From NCBI GenBank assembly GCA_018343915.1, contig JABRWF010000004.1, forward strand, positions 1-64,000: a stretch of 64,000 bases of DNA, written 5' to 3'. Made by a program: the position numbers and the translations under genes. Shown here one piece after another: positions 1-11,335 of this stretch; positions within the stretch are counted from its first letter, which is position 1, and every line of letters starts with the position of its first letter. Below the pieces are notes generated by a model. It saw only the letters and a list, made by a program, of their open reading frames with translations, ran no database searches and was not told where the DNA came from. The DNA comes from Agroathelia rolfsii (Eukaryota > Basidiomycota > Agaricomycetes > Amylocorticiales > Amylocorticiaceae).

Positions 1-32
1 CCCCTAACCCCCTAACCCCCTAACCCCTAACC
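1..32. repeat. Telomere repeats (C-rich strand)
   Basis: Four tandem CCCCTAA/CCCCCTAA units at the extreme 5' end. This is the C-rich telomere strand, so the chromosome end lies to the left. The number of C residues varies between units (four or five), unlike a strict CCCTAA array. It runs directly into the subtelomeric unit starting CCGGGAACCGG. Confidence 0.9.
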
Positions 33-64
33 GGGAACCGGCTATCAAGGTAACCGGTAAGCAT

Positions 65-132
65 CACGTGACTAACCATCACGTGACTTTTAGGTCTAGG
101 CCCATGGAGCTAGTCACGTGCCTAGTCACGTG
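65..132. promoter_or_regulatory. Cluster of four CACGTG (E-box) motifs, unit 1
   Basis: CACGTG palindromes lie at 65-70, 80-85, 115-120 and 127-132, most in a TCACGTG context. This is the core site of bHLH factors such as Cbf1/Pho4-type proteins. Four in 68 bp is well above chance. Binding is inferred only. Confidence 0.5.
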
Positions 133-435
133 TTCGGTCTAGAACATCCGATCAGTCGCCGGACCCCACGTAATATCGGATTAGTCACTCCGATGTCGGC
201 CTCCGATCGGCCTCCTTTACTCATCATAAAGGTGCGCTTCTCTATACAAGATTACTCATCCCTTAATTTAGATCGGACACGCATCACGGACCCGATCGGG
301 ATGACAAAAGCCTCCCTACGTAATACAAGACTGGTCCTGATGAGCATTTAAGCGAAATGGGTTGGGTGAACTGACTCCTCACCCCCATTGACCCAGTCAG
401 CCCCGCTCGCCTCCGGCTCGCGATATACATCCGCC

Positions 436-447
436 ACCCCCTAACCG
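436..447. repeat. Interstitial telomere-like seed between units
   Basis: CCCCCTAACC lies exactly at the junction of the two 414-bp units, as at the true telomere boundary. This suggests that the units spread with a telomeric joint, or by addition of telomere sequence to broken ends. Confidence 0.75.
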
Positions 448-478
448 GGAACCGGCTATCAAGGTAACCGGTAAGTAT

Positions 479-546
479 CACGTGACTAATCATCACGTGA
501 CTTTTAGGTCTAGGCCTATGGAGCCAGTCACGTGCCCAGTCACGTG
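479..546. promoter_or_regulatory. Cluster of four CACGTG (E-box) motifs, unit 2
   Basis: The same four palindromes are kept at 479-484, 494-499, 529-534 and 541-546, exactly 414 bp from those of unit 1. Several flanking bases differ between units but all four cores are intact. Confidence 0.5.
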
Positions 547-849
547 CTCGGTCTAGAACATCCGATCGGCCGCCGGTCCCCACGTAATATCGGATTAGTC
601 ACTCCGATGTCGGCCTCCGATCGGCCTCCTTTACTCATCATAAAGGTGCGCTTCTCTATACAAGATTACTCATCCCTTAATTTAGATCGGACACGCATCA
701 CGGACCCGATTGGGATGACAAAAGCCTCCCTACGTAATACAAGACTGGTCCTGATGAGCATTTAAGCGAAATGGGTTGGGTGAACTGACTCCTCACCCCC
801 ATTGACCCAGTCTGCCATGCTCGCCTTCGGCTTGCGATTTATTCTGCCT

Positions 850-863
850 CCCCCTAACCCCTA
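850..863. repeat. Interstitial telomere-like seed at the end of unit 2
   Basis: CCCCCTAACCCCTA ends the second unit where a third would begin. Beyond it the sequence changes to degenerate retrotransposon LTR. Confidence 0.75.
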
Positions 864-1441
864 TTACAACACCAACTCCTAACAGATACTGGTTCCACTA
901 CACACTTCCAAGCTTCAGCTCTGGAGCTCTTCAGGAGCTCCACTCCTGAGTGCGGAGCCTCCGCAAAGTGTTGTATCTCCACATAGCTGCCCGTCGGAGT
1001 TAGGGAAAAGGTCTTTCCCTGTGTATTCTACTTTCTCTATCTCTTGTCTCTGTGTTGGAACTAGCGCGGAGCTTTCGTAGTAGTATAAGTAGTTGATGTA
1101 ACTTGTCCTGAAAGGCCAGCTTTGACCTCTTCGCCTTCAGGGTTCATTTACCTCTGGGCCTAGCCCAGCATCTTAGCACAACAAAACATTCAATTAGTAG
1201 GGTGAAATTCCCTAGATTACTTAGTTAGATATGTGACACATGAATCGGAAGTTCCAGAAGTTCCGCTCTCCTCCGACTTAAAGTCTCCGGAAGCTTTGTA
1301 AGGCATAAGCAGAGTACCCTTACCACCCTCAATAGATAAAAAGGTTTGTGTAGTGTGGGAAAACTTGTGACTTAGGTACTTTATTTAGTGGCAGGAGGTT
1401 ACTTTGATTATCCCCACATAGTCAAGAGTAATCCCTTGACA
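864..1441 (+). repeat. Degenerate LTR remnant related to Gypsy-D
   Basis: The stretch keeps the order of signals of the Gypsy-D LTR: a GTATAAGTA box near 1085, then ACTTGTCCTGAA, then a CTTTGACCTCTTCGCCTTCAGG start-site region. It ends CCCTTGACA at 1441. The 5' part is missing or unrecognisable. There is no coding sequence here. Confidence 0.6.
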
Positions 1442-1445
1442 TATA

Positions 1446-1621
1446 TGGTCTGTGTGTAGTAATGCTAAATATGGCATGATATTGTGCTATTATAAGTCTA
1501 AAGTAGTATCATGGTCTAGACCCATGTTCTAGACTTGTTCTACATAATATGTCACATGACTAGTAGTTACATGATGGCCAGTCATATGGTAGACTGATCA
1601 CATGACTTGCTTAGTCATCAG
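1446..1621 (-). repeat. Left part of an old Gypsy-B-type LTR
   Basis: The reverse complement matches the Gypsy-B LTR (for example the 28590-28760 part), including the series of CATGTGAC-like motifs, with many C/T and G/A changes. It stops at the 5-bp duplication GGTAC (1622-1626), where Gypsy-A inserted. The other half resumes at 46166. Confidence 0.8.
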
Positions 1622-1626
1622 GGTAC

Positions 1627-2633
1627 TGTCAAGGCTTGTGCTCTTGACTTAACCAACAAACGTAAACCCTCTCGAAGGTACGAGGGACGGGTTGTAAGAC
1701 CCCTTTTACAACGTATTTCTAGGTTGGCTTATGGCAGACGTGCACGTACTCCCATTGCTATCCTTTGTAATAGTATTAGCCAAGCCTCTACTTTGTTAGG
1801 GTTGCATTCGGTACTCTAGCACTAGGCTTCCCGGGTGCTTCCTTTATGTCAAATAGGTGCTTTACTAATTTCTTACTCGGAGTAGGCGGCTTAGCCCTCC
1901 GTGCTCTACGTACATCTGAGAGGTCTTGTTTCTGCCTCTACCTGAATGAACAGGATTTTGATATCACGTGCACTGCCTCCTTGTATTGAGGACTTTATAA
2001 CTCAGAATGCCCTCTGATACTAGGGCTTATGTGTACTACTTAGTTGCCGTCGAGGCCTTATACTAAATAGGTAAGGGAGATAGAGAGAGGGGATGTGGGC
2101 TAGGAATAACAAGCCTGAAGGCAAGATATATTAGTATTTATGTAGGGGATACAAAATAGGGGTGCCCTTACCTGAAGGCGAGAAGGTCGAAGCTAAGGTT
2201 CAGGTAAGGGCTACATGCTTGTATTTATACATAAATGAAAGGGCCCGTGCGCAGCCTTGGTGGTCTGTGCGCAGCCGGGGTTCGTAAGCGGGAATGACAG
2301 TAATTCAGGGGCAGTGCTTTGTGACTAAGTCCAATGAGCATCCGATCGGAATGATGAGTCTAGTACTCCTTAGTAATTGCACAGTGATCAGAACGACCCT
2401 GGTTCCTGAGTCTAGACCTTTTGATGAAACGGAATGATCTAGACTCCGCCTTCCTAATATACTCTTGTCATGAGCACTCCTGTCACGTGGGGCTAACACA
2501 GCCAGTCGCACGCATGTCAAGATGTCACCTGCAAGGTATTTCGTCCATAACTCTATGAATAAAAATTGTAAAAATATAATAAAAATATGTACAGGTACGT
2601 AAAGAAAATGCAAAAAATGTCCAACTCATAACA
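1627..2633 (-). repeat. Gypsy-A 3' LTR
   Basis: This 1007-bp LTR runs TGTCAAGG...CATAACA. On the minus strand it has a TATA box (GTATAAATAC, 2221-2230) and, about 30 nt downstream, TTAGCTTCGACC (2185-2196), which is complementary to the primer site at 11062-11073. A predicted intron (2115-2171) follows. The polypurine tract GAGAAGGGGG lies just outside, at about 2636-2645. Confidence 0.88.
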
Positions 2634-4630
2634 TTACCCCCTTCTCAAGGGAGTTACTCCGGAACTTCCCTAGTTCCCATCCCGCAGTTTCCTTTGTCGT
2701 TGTTTCTGTGTAATTCTCAATTGGTCTAAAAGGTAATTCCCCAAAGACTGCAGCATTTAAGCATTTAGGTGCATTAGGGTGCCTCTTATGGAAGTCTCGT
2801 ATCCTGGCCTTAGCGTGTGTCAGGTTGTCTGCCAGTTCCCAATTATCCTCTCCTGGTGCATCCTTCCAACTAACTAGGTATTCTAGCCACTTGGGTCTTC
2901 CAGAAATTCTGGAATCCTTGATCTTGTCAACTTCCCATTCTTCCTCTCCTTCGACTTCCACAGGTTCCGGTAGAGGTTGATCTGGGTCTGATGGTTTATG
3001 TCCAGATAAGAGGGAGACATGAAAAACATCATGGATGGACCAAGTGCGGGGGATCTTGAGACGGTATGCAAGAGAACCGATTCTCTCCAGGATTTCATAT
3101 GGACCTGTGAATTTGGCGGCAAGCTTCTTGGTCGGTTGAGAGGTTTTGAGGTTTTTGGTGGAAAGCCAGACCTTGTCGCCCTTCTGCCATTGAGGAGATT
3201 CTCAAACATGCTTATTAAATGATTTCTTCATTTTCTCTACTGCTAGGTTAAGGGCAGCTTGAGCATCCGATTGTGCGTCAGATATTACATGCACCCAATC
3301 TTCAACGGCGGGAGTGTCAAAGATCCCCGTCAGAGAGAAATCCATTTGCGGGTCAAATCCATAGTTCATTCGGAAGGGGGATATTTTGGTAGCCGAGTAT
3401 TGCCTATTGTTCAATACGAATTCAGCCGAAGGAAGTAATCGTGCCCAGTCATCCTGACGATGTGATACAAAGAACCTGAGGTATGCTTCTAATTCCTGAT
3501 TGACACGTTCAGATTGGCCATCGGTTTGTGGGTGGTATGCTGTGGACATAGCAGTAGTGATACCCAAGCGCTTGTGTATCTCCCTCATAACCTTGCTTGC
3601 AAACTGGGGGCCCCTGTCAGAGGTTATCCTGGAAGGTAACCTATGAAGTTTGAATACTTGTGACCAAAGTAACTCCGCTGTACCGATGGCATTGATTTTC
3701 TTGGTGGTTGGGATGATGTGTGTCATCTTGGAGAATCAATCTACTACTACCAGGATGCTATCATATCCTTGGGAATCGGGAAGCTTGACAATCATGTCCA
3801 TAGTAATGTGATCCCAGGGTTGTGTTGGGGTCGGGAGTGGTTCAAGAGGTCCGAAAGCAGGAAGATGTGATGACTTATTTTGGATGCAGGTTTGGCAGGT
3901 TTCTACATATTCGTTTACTGCCTTGGTCATTCTAGGCCACCAGTAGTTGCGTGATACCAACTCAAGGGTTTTATGCTGACCAGGATGACCACTGAGTAAA
4001 CTATCATGATACATAGCGATGATCTAAGTATGAATTTCCTTGTCTGCAGGTACGTAGACCCTTCCTTGTCGTAAAATAACCCCATTTTCCTAATTCCACT
4101 CTTCTAGTCCCTTCTGAAGCTTGACTGGACCCAGATCCTTGACTAGTTAGAGTGCTTCTGCAACCTCTGCCTCAGGAGAGGCATTCCGGATTTTCTTGAG
4201 CAACTCAGGTTCTCCTTCCATTAATACATGACCTCGTCGGGCAGCGTTTATCCGGAATAACTTAGGGTTGAGTAGAACCACATCCTGATTATCTTCAGCA
4301 TCCGATATCTGAAGGTCGGGGCATCGTGATAGTGCATTGGCCTTGCCGTTCTCGGTACCCTTCTGGTAATGAATGCGGAAATTAAAATCGGCTAAGAAGA
4401 GGGACCAACGAGCTTGTCGATGGGTAAGATTATGAGTAGTTGTCCAGTATTCGAGATTCTTGTGGTCCGTCCAGATCTCAAAGGGGTCGGGTAAACCTTG
4501 GAGTAGATGACGCCAGTAGTCTAGAGCACGGATGACTCCTAACATTTCCTTGTCCCAGATATCGTAATTCCTTTCGGCGTCATTCATGGACTGAGACAAG
4601 AATGCTATTGGGTGCCAAGCACCAGATTTG

Positions 4631-5694
4631 TAATAAACGTTAGTGGTAATGGGTGTAATGTAGACTACTTGTAGTCCACTAGTTACCTATAGAGAAGACT
4701 ATAAACTTACTTGTTAGAAAAGTTGAGGTCTGTTTGTTATATAGGTAAAAGGCAATGTAAAACCTATATGTGTGAAAGCGGTTAGTAACTGTTTACACCT
4801 GTAGTAAGACTTATCTAGCCAGTGTCTCGTAAGAACACTTACTTGTTACTCCTTTAGAGTAAGGCTTTGATATGTCTTGTAGACTTTGTAAGTCTGTTAG
4901 TGAAGTTAGTAATGTGAGCTAGTCCTTAGACTATTTAACTCACTTATTTCTGATGAAATAACTTGTCATTTCCAGCCGATTTTGCTGGTGCTTATATAAT
5001 ACAAAATATTCTAATTTCTACAAGATTAGTAAGCCGCTCTTGTGCTTATCTAATCCGCTTAGTAAGAAGAGTTGCTTACAAATCTGCTTATAAATCAGCT
5101 TAGTAATATTCCTATTTGCTGAATAATATGCTTGGTAAGCAGTTTGTGCGCTTGGTAAGCAATCTGTGTGCTTAGTCAGTAATTTGTATAGTATTAGTAA
5201 GTAAAGATGTCTATTTATCTCAATATCCTATTATTAGATCTTTATTAGTAATATTTTATAAACATTACTAATATCATGGGCTTGCTTAGTAAATATTTTG
5301 GTAATTTATAAGCAAGGATCTAGGGCGTGAAAAATCAATTAGTAATATTCACGATGGATGTTGAGAAATGAATATTTAAATGGAATTGTTTAATATTTAT
5401 GGAAAAGATATTCAGAATTGATAAAGTCAAGTGACTTTAGATAAGATAATCTTATCTCTGATAAGATTAGATATAATGGAATATCGAAAATATTAAATAA
5501 ATGAATATAAATGAATATATGCATATTATTTCAATGAATATATGCATGTATAGAATTGTTAATATCTCAACAACGAACAGTTGTAAAATCATGAAATAAA
5601 TAATCATGTATGATATGATGTTAGAGGATTTTTTGAAGTATTCATTGGAATTATTGGAAAGATATGAAGACTGTAAATATTCAATCTTTCAACA
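4631..5694 (-). repeat. Solo LTR of the Copia-F family in Gypsy-A pol
   Basis: This 1064-bp copy of the Copia-F LTR is flanked by ATTTG duplications (4626-4630 and 5695-5699). It interrupts the RT/RNase H region of Gypsy-A. The AT-rich sequence and open frames here are LTR, not genes. Confidence 0.93.
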
Positions 5695-6259
5695 ATTTGT
5701 CCTTCTGACTGAGGATTGCACCAGTTGCATAGGAGGAGGCATCTGTTTCTACCCGAGTCGGAGCTGTTTGATCGTAGGAATGTAGCACAGGTGCAGTGCT
5801 GAAGGCCTTCTTCAGGTTTTCGAAGCTTTCCTGTTCTTTGGAACCCCAAGTCCAGTCAACTTTGCCTGTAAGGTGATCCAGAGGCTTGCAGATTTTTCCA
5901 AAGTCACGGATGAATCGTCGATAGTAGTTGGCTAGACCTCGGAATTTGCGAACCTCCTTCACGTTCTTAGGGGTTGGCCAGTCTAGGATGGGTTTAACCT
6001 TTTCTGGATCCATGCAAACTTGTCGGTGAGAGACAATGAATCCTAAGATGTTAACCTCGGGCTTTTCAACCTCGAACTTGTCCAGGTTACCATACAAATT
6101 GTGTTCCCATAGGATTGAAAGGACTTCCCGCGTGACTTCTCGCAACTTTTCCTTTGTTTTGGCCCCAATGATAACATCATCAATGTAAACTCGAACAAAT
6201 CCTAGCTGAACTAGGCAAAGAAGGATGTCATCCATCAGAGCCTGCATGGAGGAGGGGGC

Positions 6260-7268
6260 TGTCAAGGCTTACGCACTTGACTCTACCAAAAGACACAACC
6301 TGCTGTAAGGTACGCAGGCGGGCTGTAAAGCCGGGTTTTACGTGTACGACTTGTTTGGTATTCTGATTCAGACACCCACGTGCTCCCGTTGCTACCTTTT
6401 GTAATAGTATACACTAAGCCCTACTTTGCTAAGATCGTGGTCGGTACTCTAGCCAGAGGCTTCCCGTGTACTCTCTTCGCGTCAAATAAAGCTTGTTGTA
6501 TTTCTTACTGAGGATAGGCGGCTTAGCCCTCCGTGGTCTACGTAATGTCTGCTAGGGCTTATTACTGCCTAGGCCTAAATGAATAGGGCTTTGGTTACAC
6601 GGGCGCCCTCTGATATATTAGGGACTTAAGGACTTATAAGCCTTCTTGTAACAAGGCCTTGGTATGCTTACTAAAATGCCCTAAAGGCCTTACACTTAAT
6701 AAGGAAAGAGGGGAGAGAGAGAGAGGGGGTATGGGCTAGGACTTATGTAAGCCTGAAGGCGAAAGATATATTAGTAATGATAAGTACAAGAGGGGGGTGC
6801 CCTTACCTGAAGGCGAAAAGGTCAAAGCTAAGGTTCAGGTAAGGGCTACATGCTTGTATTTATACATAAAACAAAGGGCCCGTGCGCAGCCTTGATGGTC
6901 TGTGCGCAGCAGGGTTCGTAAGCGGAAATGACAGTAATGCAGGGGCAGTGCTTTGTGCCTAAGTCCGATGAGCAACCGATCGGAATGATGAGTCTAGTAC
7001 TCCTTAGTAATCGCACAGTGATCAGAACAACCCTGGTTCCTGAGTCTAGACCTTTTGATGAAAAGGAATGATCTAGACTCCGCTTCCCTAATATACCCTT
7101 GTCACGAGCACTCCTGTCACGTGGGGCTAACACAGCCAGTCATACGCACGTCAAGATGTCGCCTGCAAGGTATTTTGTCCATATCTCCTTGAATAAAAAT
7201 CGTAAAAATACAATAAAAATATGTACATGTTCGTAAAGAAAATGCGAAAAAATGTCCAACTCATAACA
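6260..7268 (-). repeat. Solo LTR of the Gypsy-A family in Gypsy-A RT
   Basis: A 1009-bp TGTCAAGG...CATAACA copy is flanked by GGGGC (6255-6259 and 7269-7273). It is a relative of the host element's own LTR, in the same orientation, and splits RT just after FGLCNAP. Confidence 0.93.
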
Positions 7269-8286
7269 GGGGCGTTACAGAGGCCAAAGGGCATGACCAA
7301 GGGTTCAAAGAGGCTACGTGATGTGATGAAGGCTGCTTTCCGCTTGTCTCCTTCCCTAATCCGTATATTATTGAATTCTGCATGAAGGTCGATCTTTGTA
7401 AACCACTGGAACTTGGTCATGTGCTCCATGATTTCTGAGATCAACGGGAGAGGGTAGGCATTCTTGACTGTTTGTTCATTTAGGGCTTGGTAATCTTGGA
7501 CAGGACAGAGCTTGCCATTCTTTTTCGGGACGAAAAACATGGGGGCGGCAAATTCACTTTCAGATTTGCAAATATACCCCTTTGCCAGGTTATCATCGAT
7601 CCATTCATTGAGTGCGTCAGTTTCGTTGCTACTGAGGGGGTATATATGCCCTCATCTGAGCTTGGTTTCATCAAGCAACTCAATCTTATGGTCCAATGAC
7701 TTATGACTAGGTAGTCTACTCGCTTCTTCCTCAGAGAATACATCAGCAAAGTCTTCATATCCTGCAGGCATAGTACTAGCGGCTTGTACAACTTTCTTTT
7801 CAGGTAGGAAGGTAACCTCTACGGATTTCTAGTCAATCACAGGATTTTCGAGTCGTAACCAGTCGATTCCAAGAATAACATCTTCTTGGCCAATGTTGAC
7901 TACGCAGAGTGGCAGATATTTCCTTTCAGAACCAATCGTGGTGTCAAGAATTGCAACGGATTCAATTTTTCCTATCTGGTTTGCAGAATTGTCTATGTTA
8001 TATAGGGGAATAGGGCGGGGTAATTTTTTTGTAGGGATTTTGTGTTTTTCTATATATCGATAATTTACAAAAGAAGAAGAAGCCCCGGAATCAATCATAG
8101 CGGAAGTGGAAAAATCTCTAAAAGGTCTATGGAACATGATTGGAACCTTGAGGTGTTGTCCATTCGCACCTGCAAGGGAGAAATAAGAAGAAGAAGAAAC
8201 AGAAATATTGTTACATGCAGAGAAAGAAGAAAGTCTATTTTGTACGTATGGGTCAGACTGAATAGCCCTTTCAGCTGACCTTAGGA

Positions 8287-8293
8287 AAAACCC
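8287..8293 (-). other. Candidate -1 frameshift heptamer, Gypsy-A
   Basis: GGGTTTT is read in gag as ATG GGT TTT TCC TAA. A -1 slip gives GGG TTT TTC and opens the pol frame. The same heptamer sits at the gag stop of Gypsy-B and Gypsy-D. Confidence 0.6.
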
Positions 8294-8376
8294 ATTTGAT
8301 CCTTGAGTGTAGCAATGGCAGCTGCCTGTTCCTCCATGATTTGCATTACGTGGTCAGGGACTGTGTATGCTGGTGG

Positions 8377-9253
8377 TGTCAAGAGCTGCCTTCGCAGCTA
8401 GCTCGGGCGGTACGGCGATGCCCCAGGGGCGCTAGCTACTAGAGCTGCTCACTGCCAGATGGCAGCCCTGTGGGTTCGTAGAGTCGCCTCTTCGATACCT
8501 CGGAGCCTGCAGCGATACGGGTGTTGCGGCAAGCAGACAAGCACACGGCAGGTTGGTATGGGTGTTCCGGCGAGATTGAGCGTAGAGTGGGGAGATCAAG
8601 CAAGAAGAGAAAGGCTAGATGAGATACTTGAGGACGCTCGAGTCCACAGGTTGACTACTGGCTATGCAGCGGGTGTAGGGCTTGTTTAGGGCTAAACACA
8701 CTTAATTTTCCGACTACTGTAACTACTACATCAGGTACAGTACATATATACGAAGTACAGTAGTCGAGAAAATGATAAAATAAAGAAATAAGTAAAGAAC
8801 AATAGAAACAATAAAGAATAGCGCGCGCTGCGCGCTCTGGTAGTCGTGCCATGCTGTGCACAAAGGCAGGGGTGCGTTCCTTTGGAACCATTAGTGGTCT
8901 GATTGTTGATCAGAGCGCGATCATGGGGAAAGTCCAAGCGCGATCTTCCCAGATAGGAAGGATCCGCTGGTGGGGACACATGGCAACTCAGGGATTGACA
9001 TCGAGAAGGCCAGTCGGCATGTGGAACGCTCTGATGGGCAGAAGCGTACCAGTGATGGGAAGGAAGCGCAAAGGGCAGCCATGCACATGGCTCCGGGGAA
9101 ACGTCGGCGGACACATCGGAAACGTGTCCGATGCACGGGGTACGCGGCGACTCAGAAGGGAGGGCGTCGCCGGTGATTCTGTTATAGGTGTTTGCGTAGT
9201 TGATGTGTGCGATCGGGATGTTTGGCGGCCGGGTGCATTGGCGGGTCGTGACA
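8377..9253 (-). repeat. Solo LTR of family E in Gypsy-A gag
   Basis: An 877-bp TGTCAAGAGC...GTCGTGACA copy is flanked by GGTGG (8372-8376 and 9254-9258). A second copy is at 29048-29920. No internal region of this family occurs in the window. The strand is inferred from its end sequences by analogy with Gypsy-C. The long plus-strand open frame here is spurious. Confidence 0.9.
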
Positions 9254-11059
9254 GGTGGGCTTGTAGGCGGTGGTGGTGCCGTGACAGGACTGGCAGATAC
9301 GGGGACCAGTTGGACCGAGGCAGAGACCGAAGCTTGTCTAGAGGACCCAAACAGTCTTGGCTTATAACCCAAAAGAGGACAGCGGCGCTTAGGATGTCCC
9401 AACTGCCCACAATGGAAACATTGTGCCTTCAACCAATCCCTAGGTGGGAACAATGGTCTACCCTGAAACAAGGGCTGACTGGTAGAAGGTACCGCAATTT
9501 GAGACGCATTGACCGTGATGGGATTAACTGCTGATCCGATCATAGGAACTCGTGGTCGCTACGTATCTTGCCAGAGACCTGCAGAGCGCAGTCCTTGTTC
9601 AGCGCGTAGGGCTGCGTCCATTGCCTTTTGGACCGTTTCCAAATTGGATTGGTTCCATCCACCCAGTACATTCCGGATCTTGGGGTTTAACCCATCCAGG
9701 AACTGCACACGCCAGTCTTCTTCTGACAGGTCAGTCTGCTGTGCTATAGACCAGAAGTCTGTGATAAACTCCTGAGTGCTGCGCGACCCCTGTTTCAGGT
9801 TCTTTAGCTTGTCTAGGGCTGACCTCTTGTAGTCCCATGACCCATAAAGTCCTCGGAAGGCCTTGTAGAAATCTTGGAAGACAAAAGGATTTTCTGGCTT
9901 AACCTCTCCTTCCTCCTCCTGTTTGATTATGTCGGACCATTTTTCCGACCACCTTCTCAGGCCTCCTTCCAACAGCGAGATCAATAACCTACCCTTGTCG
10001 CGATCCGTGCTATACAAGGTAGGGTTTAAACCTAGATAATTTTCAAAACCTAGGATAAAGTCCTTGTATTTCTCGCGATCGCCCAAGAACTTTGAAGGCT
10101 CCTTTCCTCTTTCCTTAGTGGAGGACACCGTGACCACCTGAGGGGCTAGGGCTGGGACGGGAATGGGAGCAGGTCGATCTGTGATTTCGACCAACTTTCT
10201 TTGCGTCTCGGTCATGTGACGCATCATTTCTGTAGTTTGACGCTGCATTTCCAGCATCTGACCCAGGAACTGTTCAAAGCCAGCTGACATGGTAGGAGAG
10301 GGAGGATGGGTGACTGCGGGTGTACGGGTGCGAAGGGTAGGGATAGGAGTTCGGATCTTTGGAGTGATGACAGGGGTAGGAATGCATGATCGAGTGCGTG
10401 ATGCAACTGGTTCCGGGGCGGGTTCTCAATAATCCGAAGGGGAGGGGTAAGGTTTTTCTTCAGGTTCCTCCTCGTCGTTGTCTTCCTCTTCGGATTCTTC
10501 AGGTGATGCGGGTCTAGGAGGGGAGGGAGCTTTTGGAGGAGTGGGAACCTTAGGAGGTTGGGAAAAGGTGGGCTGAGGGGCGGGGACAGATACGGAGGGG
10601 CGGGCGGAGGATTTGGCAGATGGTTGTGCAGGAGCTTTACCCTTTGAAGGTCTGCTCATAAAAATTTGTGGAGCAAAGGCTCAACACGGATTCTTTTGTC
10701 TTCTTCAAAACTCAGGCACCAAGCGGAGTGCCTCTGGTAATCGTAGTAAAAAAGGGGTAAAGGATTTGTATGGGCAGGCAGTTTTACACCCAAAGAGGTG
10801 TCCCTAGAAGCAGCAGGCTAACCCTGTGGTAGCGCCTTTGGGTAACAACACAAGGTTTCCCTGGAACGTACAGGTACTCCCAAGCCTAAATCTAAACAGG
10901 TTAAAACTGAGTATTAGATCTCAGCTAATTGCTTCTGCAAACAGTTCAAGCCTAAAGACAAATTTAACAAAAGAAATGTATGTAAAAGTTTTTCCTTGCT
11001 TGTGCTAATTGGCAGAGAATCAATCTACATACTGGAGCGAGGCTCGACAGTGGTTTTAG

Positions 11060-11076
11060 GTTTAGCTTCGACCTAA
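11060..11076 (-). other. Gypsy-A self-priming primer-binding site
   Basis: On the minus strand, directly after the 5' LTR, the sequence reads TTAGGTCGAAGCTAAA. Twelve bases pair with TTAGCTTCGACC in the LTR (5' LTR copy on plus at 30620-30631), about 30 nt after a TATA box. No tRNA 3' end complement (TGG...) is present. The 400-bp leader to gag (10660-11059) shows no other feature. Confidence 0.75.
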
Positions 11077-11335
11077 TATCAAGGCTTGCACTCTTGACTT
11101 AACCAACAAATGTAAACCCTCTTGAAGGTACGAGGGATGGGTTGTAAGACCCCTTTTACAATGTATTTCTAGGTTGGCTTATGGCAGATGCGCACGTGCT
11201 CCCGTTGCTATCCTTTGTAATAGTATTAGCCAAGCCTCTACTTTGTTAGGGTTGTGTTCGGTACTCTAGCACTAGGCTTCCCGGGTGCTTCCTTTACGTC
11301 AAATAGGTGCTTTACTAATTTCTTACTTGGAGTAG
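11077..11335 (-). repeat. Gypsy-A 5' LTR, piece 1 (inner end)
   Basis: It starts TATCAAGG (TGTCAAGG with G to A) and matches 1627-1885 with about 15 differences, all transitions. It stops at AGTAG (11331-11335), the target duplication of Gypsy-B. Confidence 0.92.

Larger units (their letters stand above)
31..862. repeat. Subtelomeric tandem repeat, two 414-bp units
   Basis: The sequence from CCGGGAACCGG at 31 recurs at 445 with an exact 414-bp period and only scattered substitutions. The second unit ends at about 850 in another telomere-like block. Each unit contains the same 77-codon open frame (118-351 and 532-765), which I regard as chance within a repeat. The pattern is that of a telomere-associated satellite. 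Confidence 0.9.
2626..8293 (-). pseudogene. Gypsy-A pol: protease-RT-RNase H-integrase-chromodomain, broken
   Basis: Read on the minus strand. The protease (7829-8137) has the AMIDSGAS active-site motif. RT is split: its first part (to 7274) ends at FGLCNAP, a solo LTR intervenes, and it resumes at 6254 with the YIDD box. RNase H follows (TDHKNLEYW near 4460), interrupted by a Copia-type solo LTR. Integrase (about 3202-4014) shows HPGQHKTLELVSRNYWWP, TSDRGPQFA and the GQSERVNQE glutamate. A C-terminal chromodomain lies at 2640-2960. The stop codon at 2626 lies inside the LTR. Several in-frame stops (for example the frame ends at 7829 and 4014) and frame breaks disable it. The -1 shift from gag at 8287-8293 gives a peptide (DPY..NR.SSF) shared with Gypsy-D. 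Confidence 0.9.
8281..10659 (-). pseudogene. Gypsy-A gag, broken
   Basis: This Ty3-type Gag starts MSRPSKGKAPA at 10659 and stops TAA at 8281-8283. With the solo LTR and its duplication removed, the frame is 499 codons. A Pro/Glu-rich N-terminus is followed by the capsid-like retrotransposon Gag domain (about 9600-10250) and a CCHC zinc knuckle CFHCGQLGHPKRRC (near 9410). In-frame TGA (10426-10428) and TAG (9559-9561) fit CGA-to-TGA and CAG-to-TAG transitions. The last codons read GGT TTT TCC TAA, containing the GGGTTTT slip site. Confidence 0.88.

Noticed and set aside
118..765. Two identical 77-codon open frames in the subtelomeric units
   Set aside because: They are copies of the same satellite repeat, with no motif, introns or codon signal; one underlying repeat explains both.
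2305..2613. Minus-strand open frames of about 100 codons in the Gypsy-A LTR (also near 6846 and 30740)
   Set aside because: They repeat in every LTR copy and overlap promoter and leader signals; they are LTR sequence.
8851..9534. A 227-codon plus-strand open frame
   Set aside because: It lies across the solo LTR of family E and the antisense of Gypsy-A gag; the LTR explains it.
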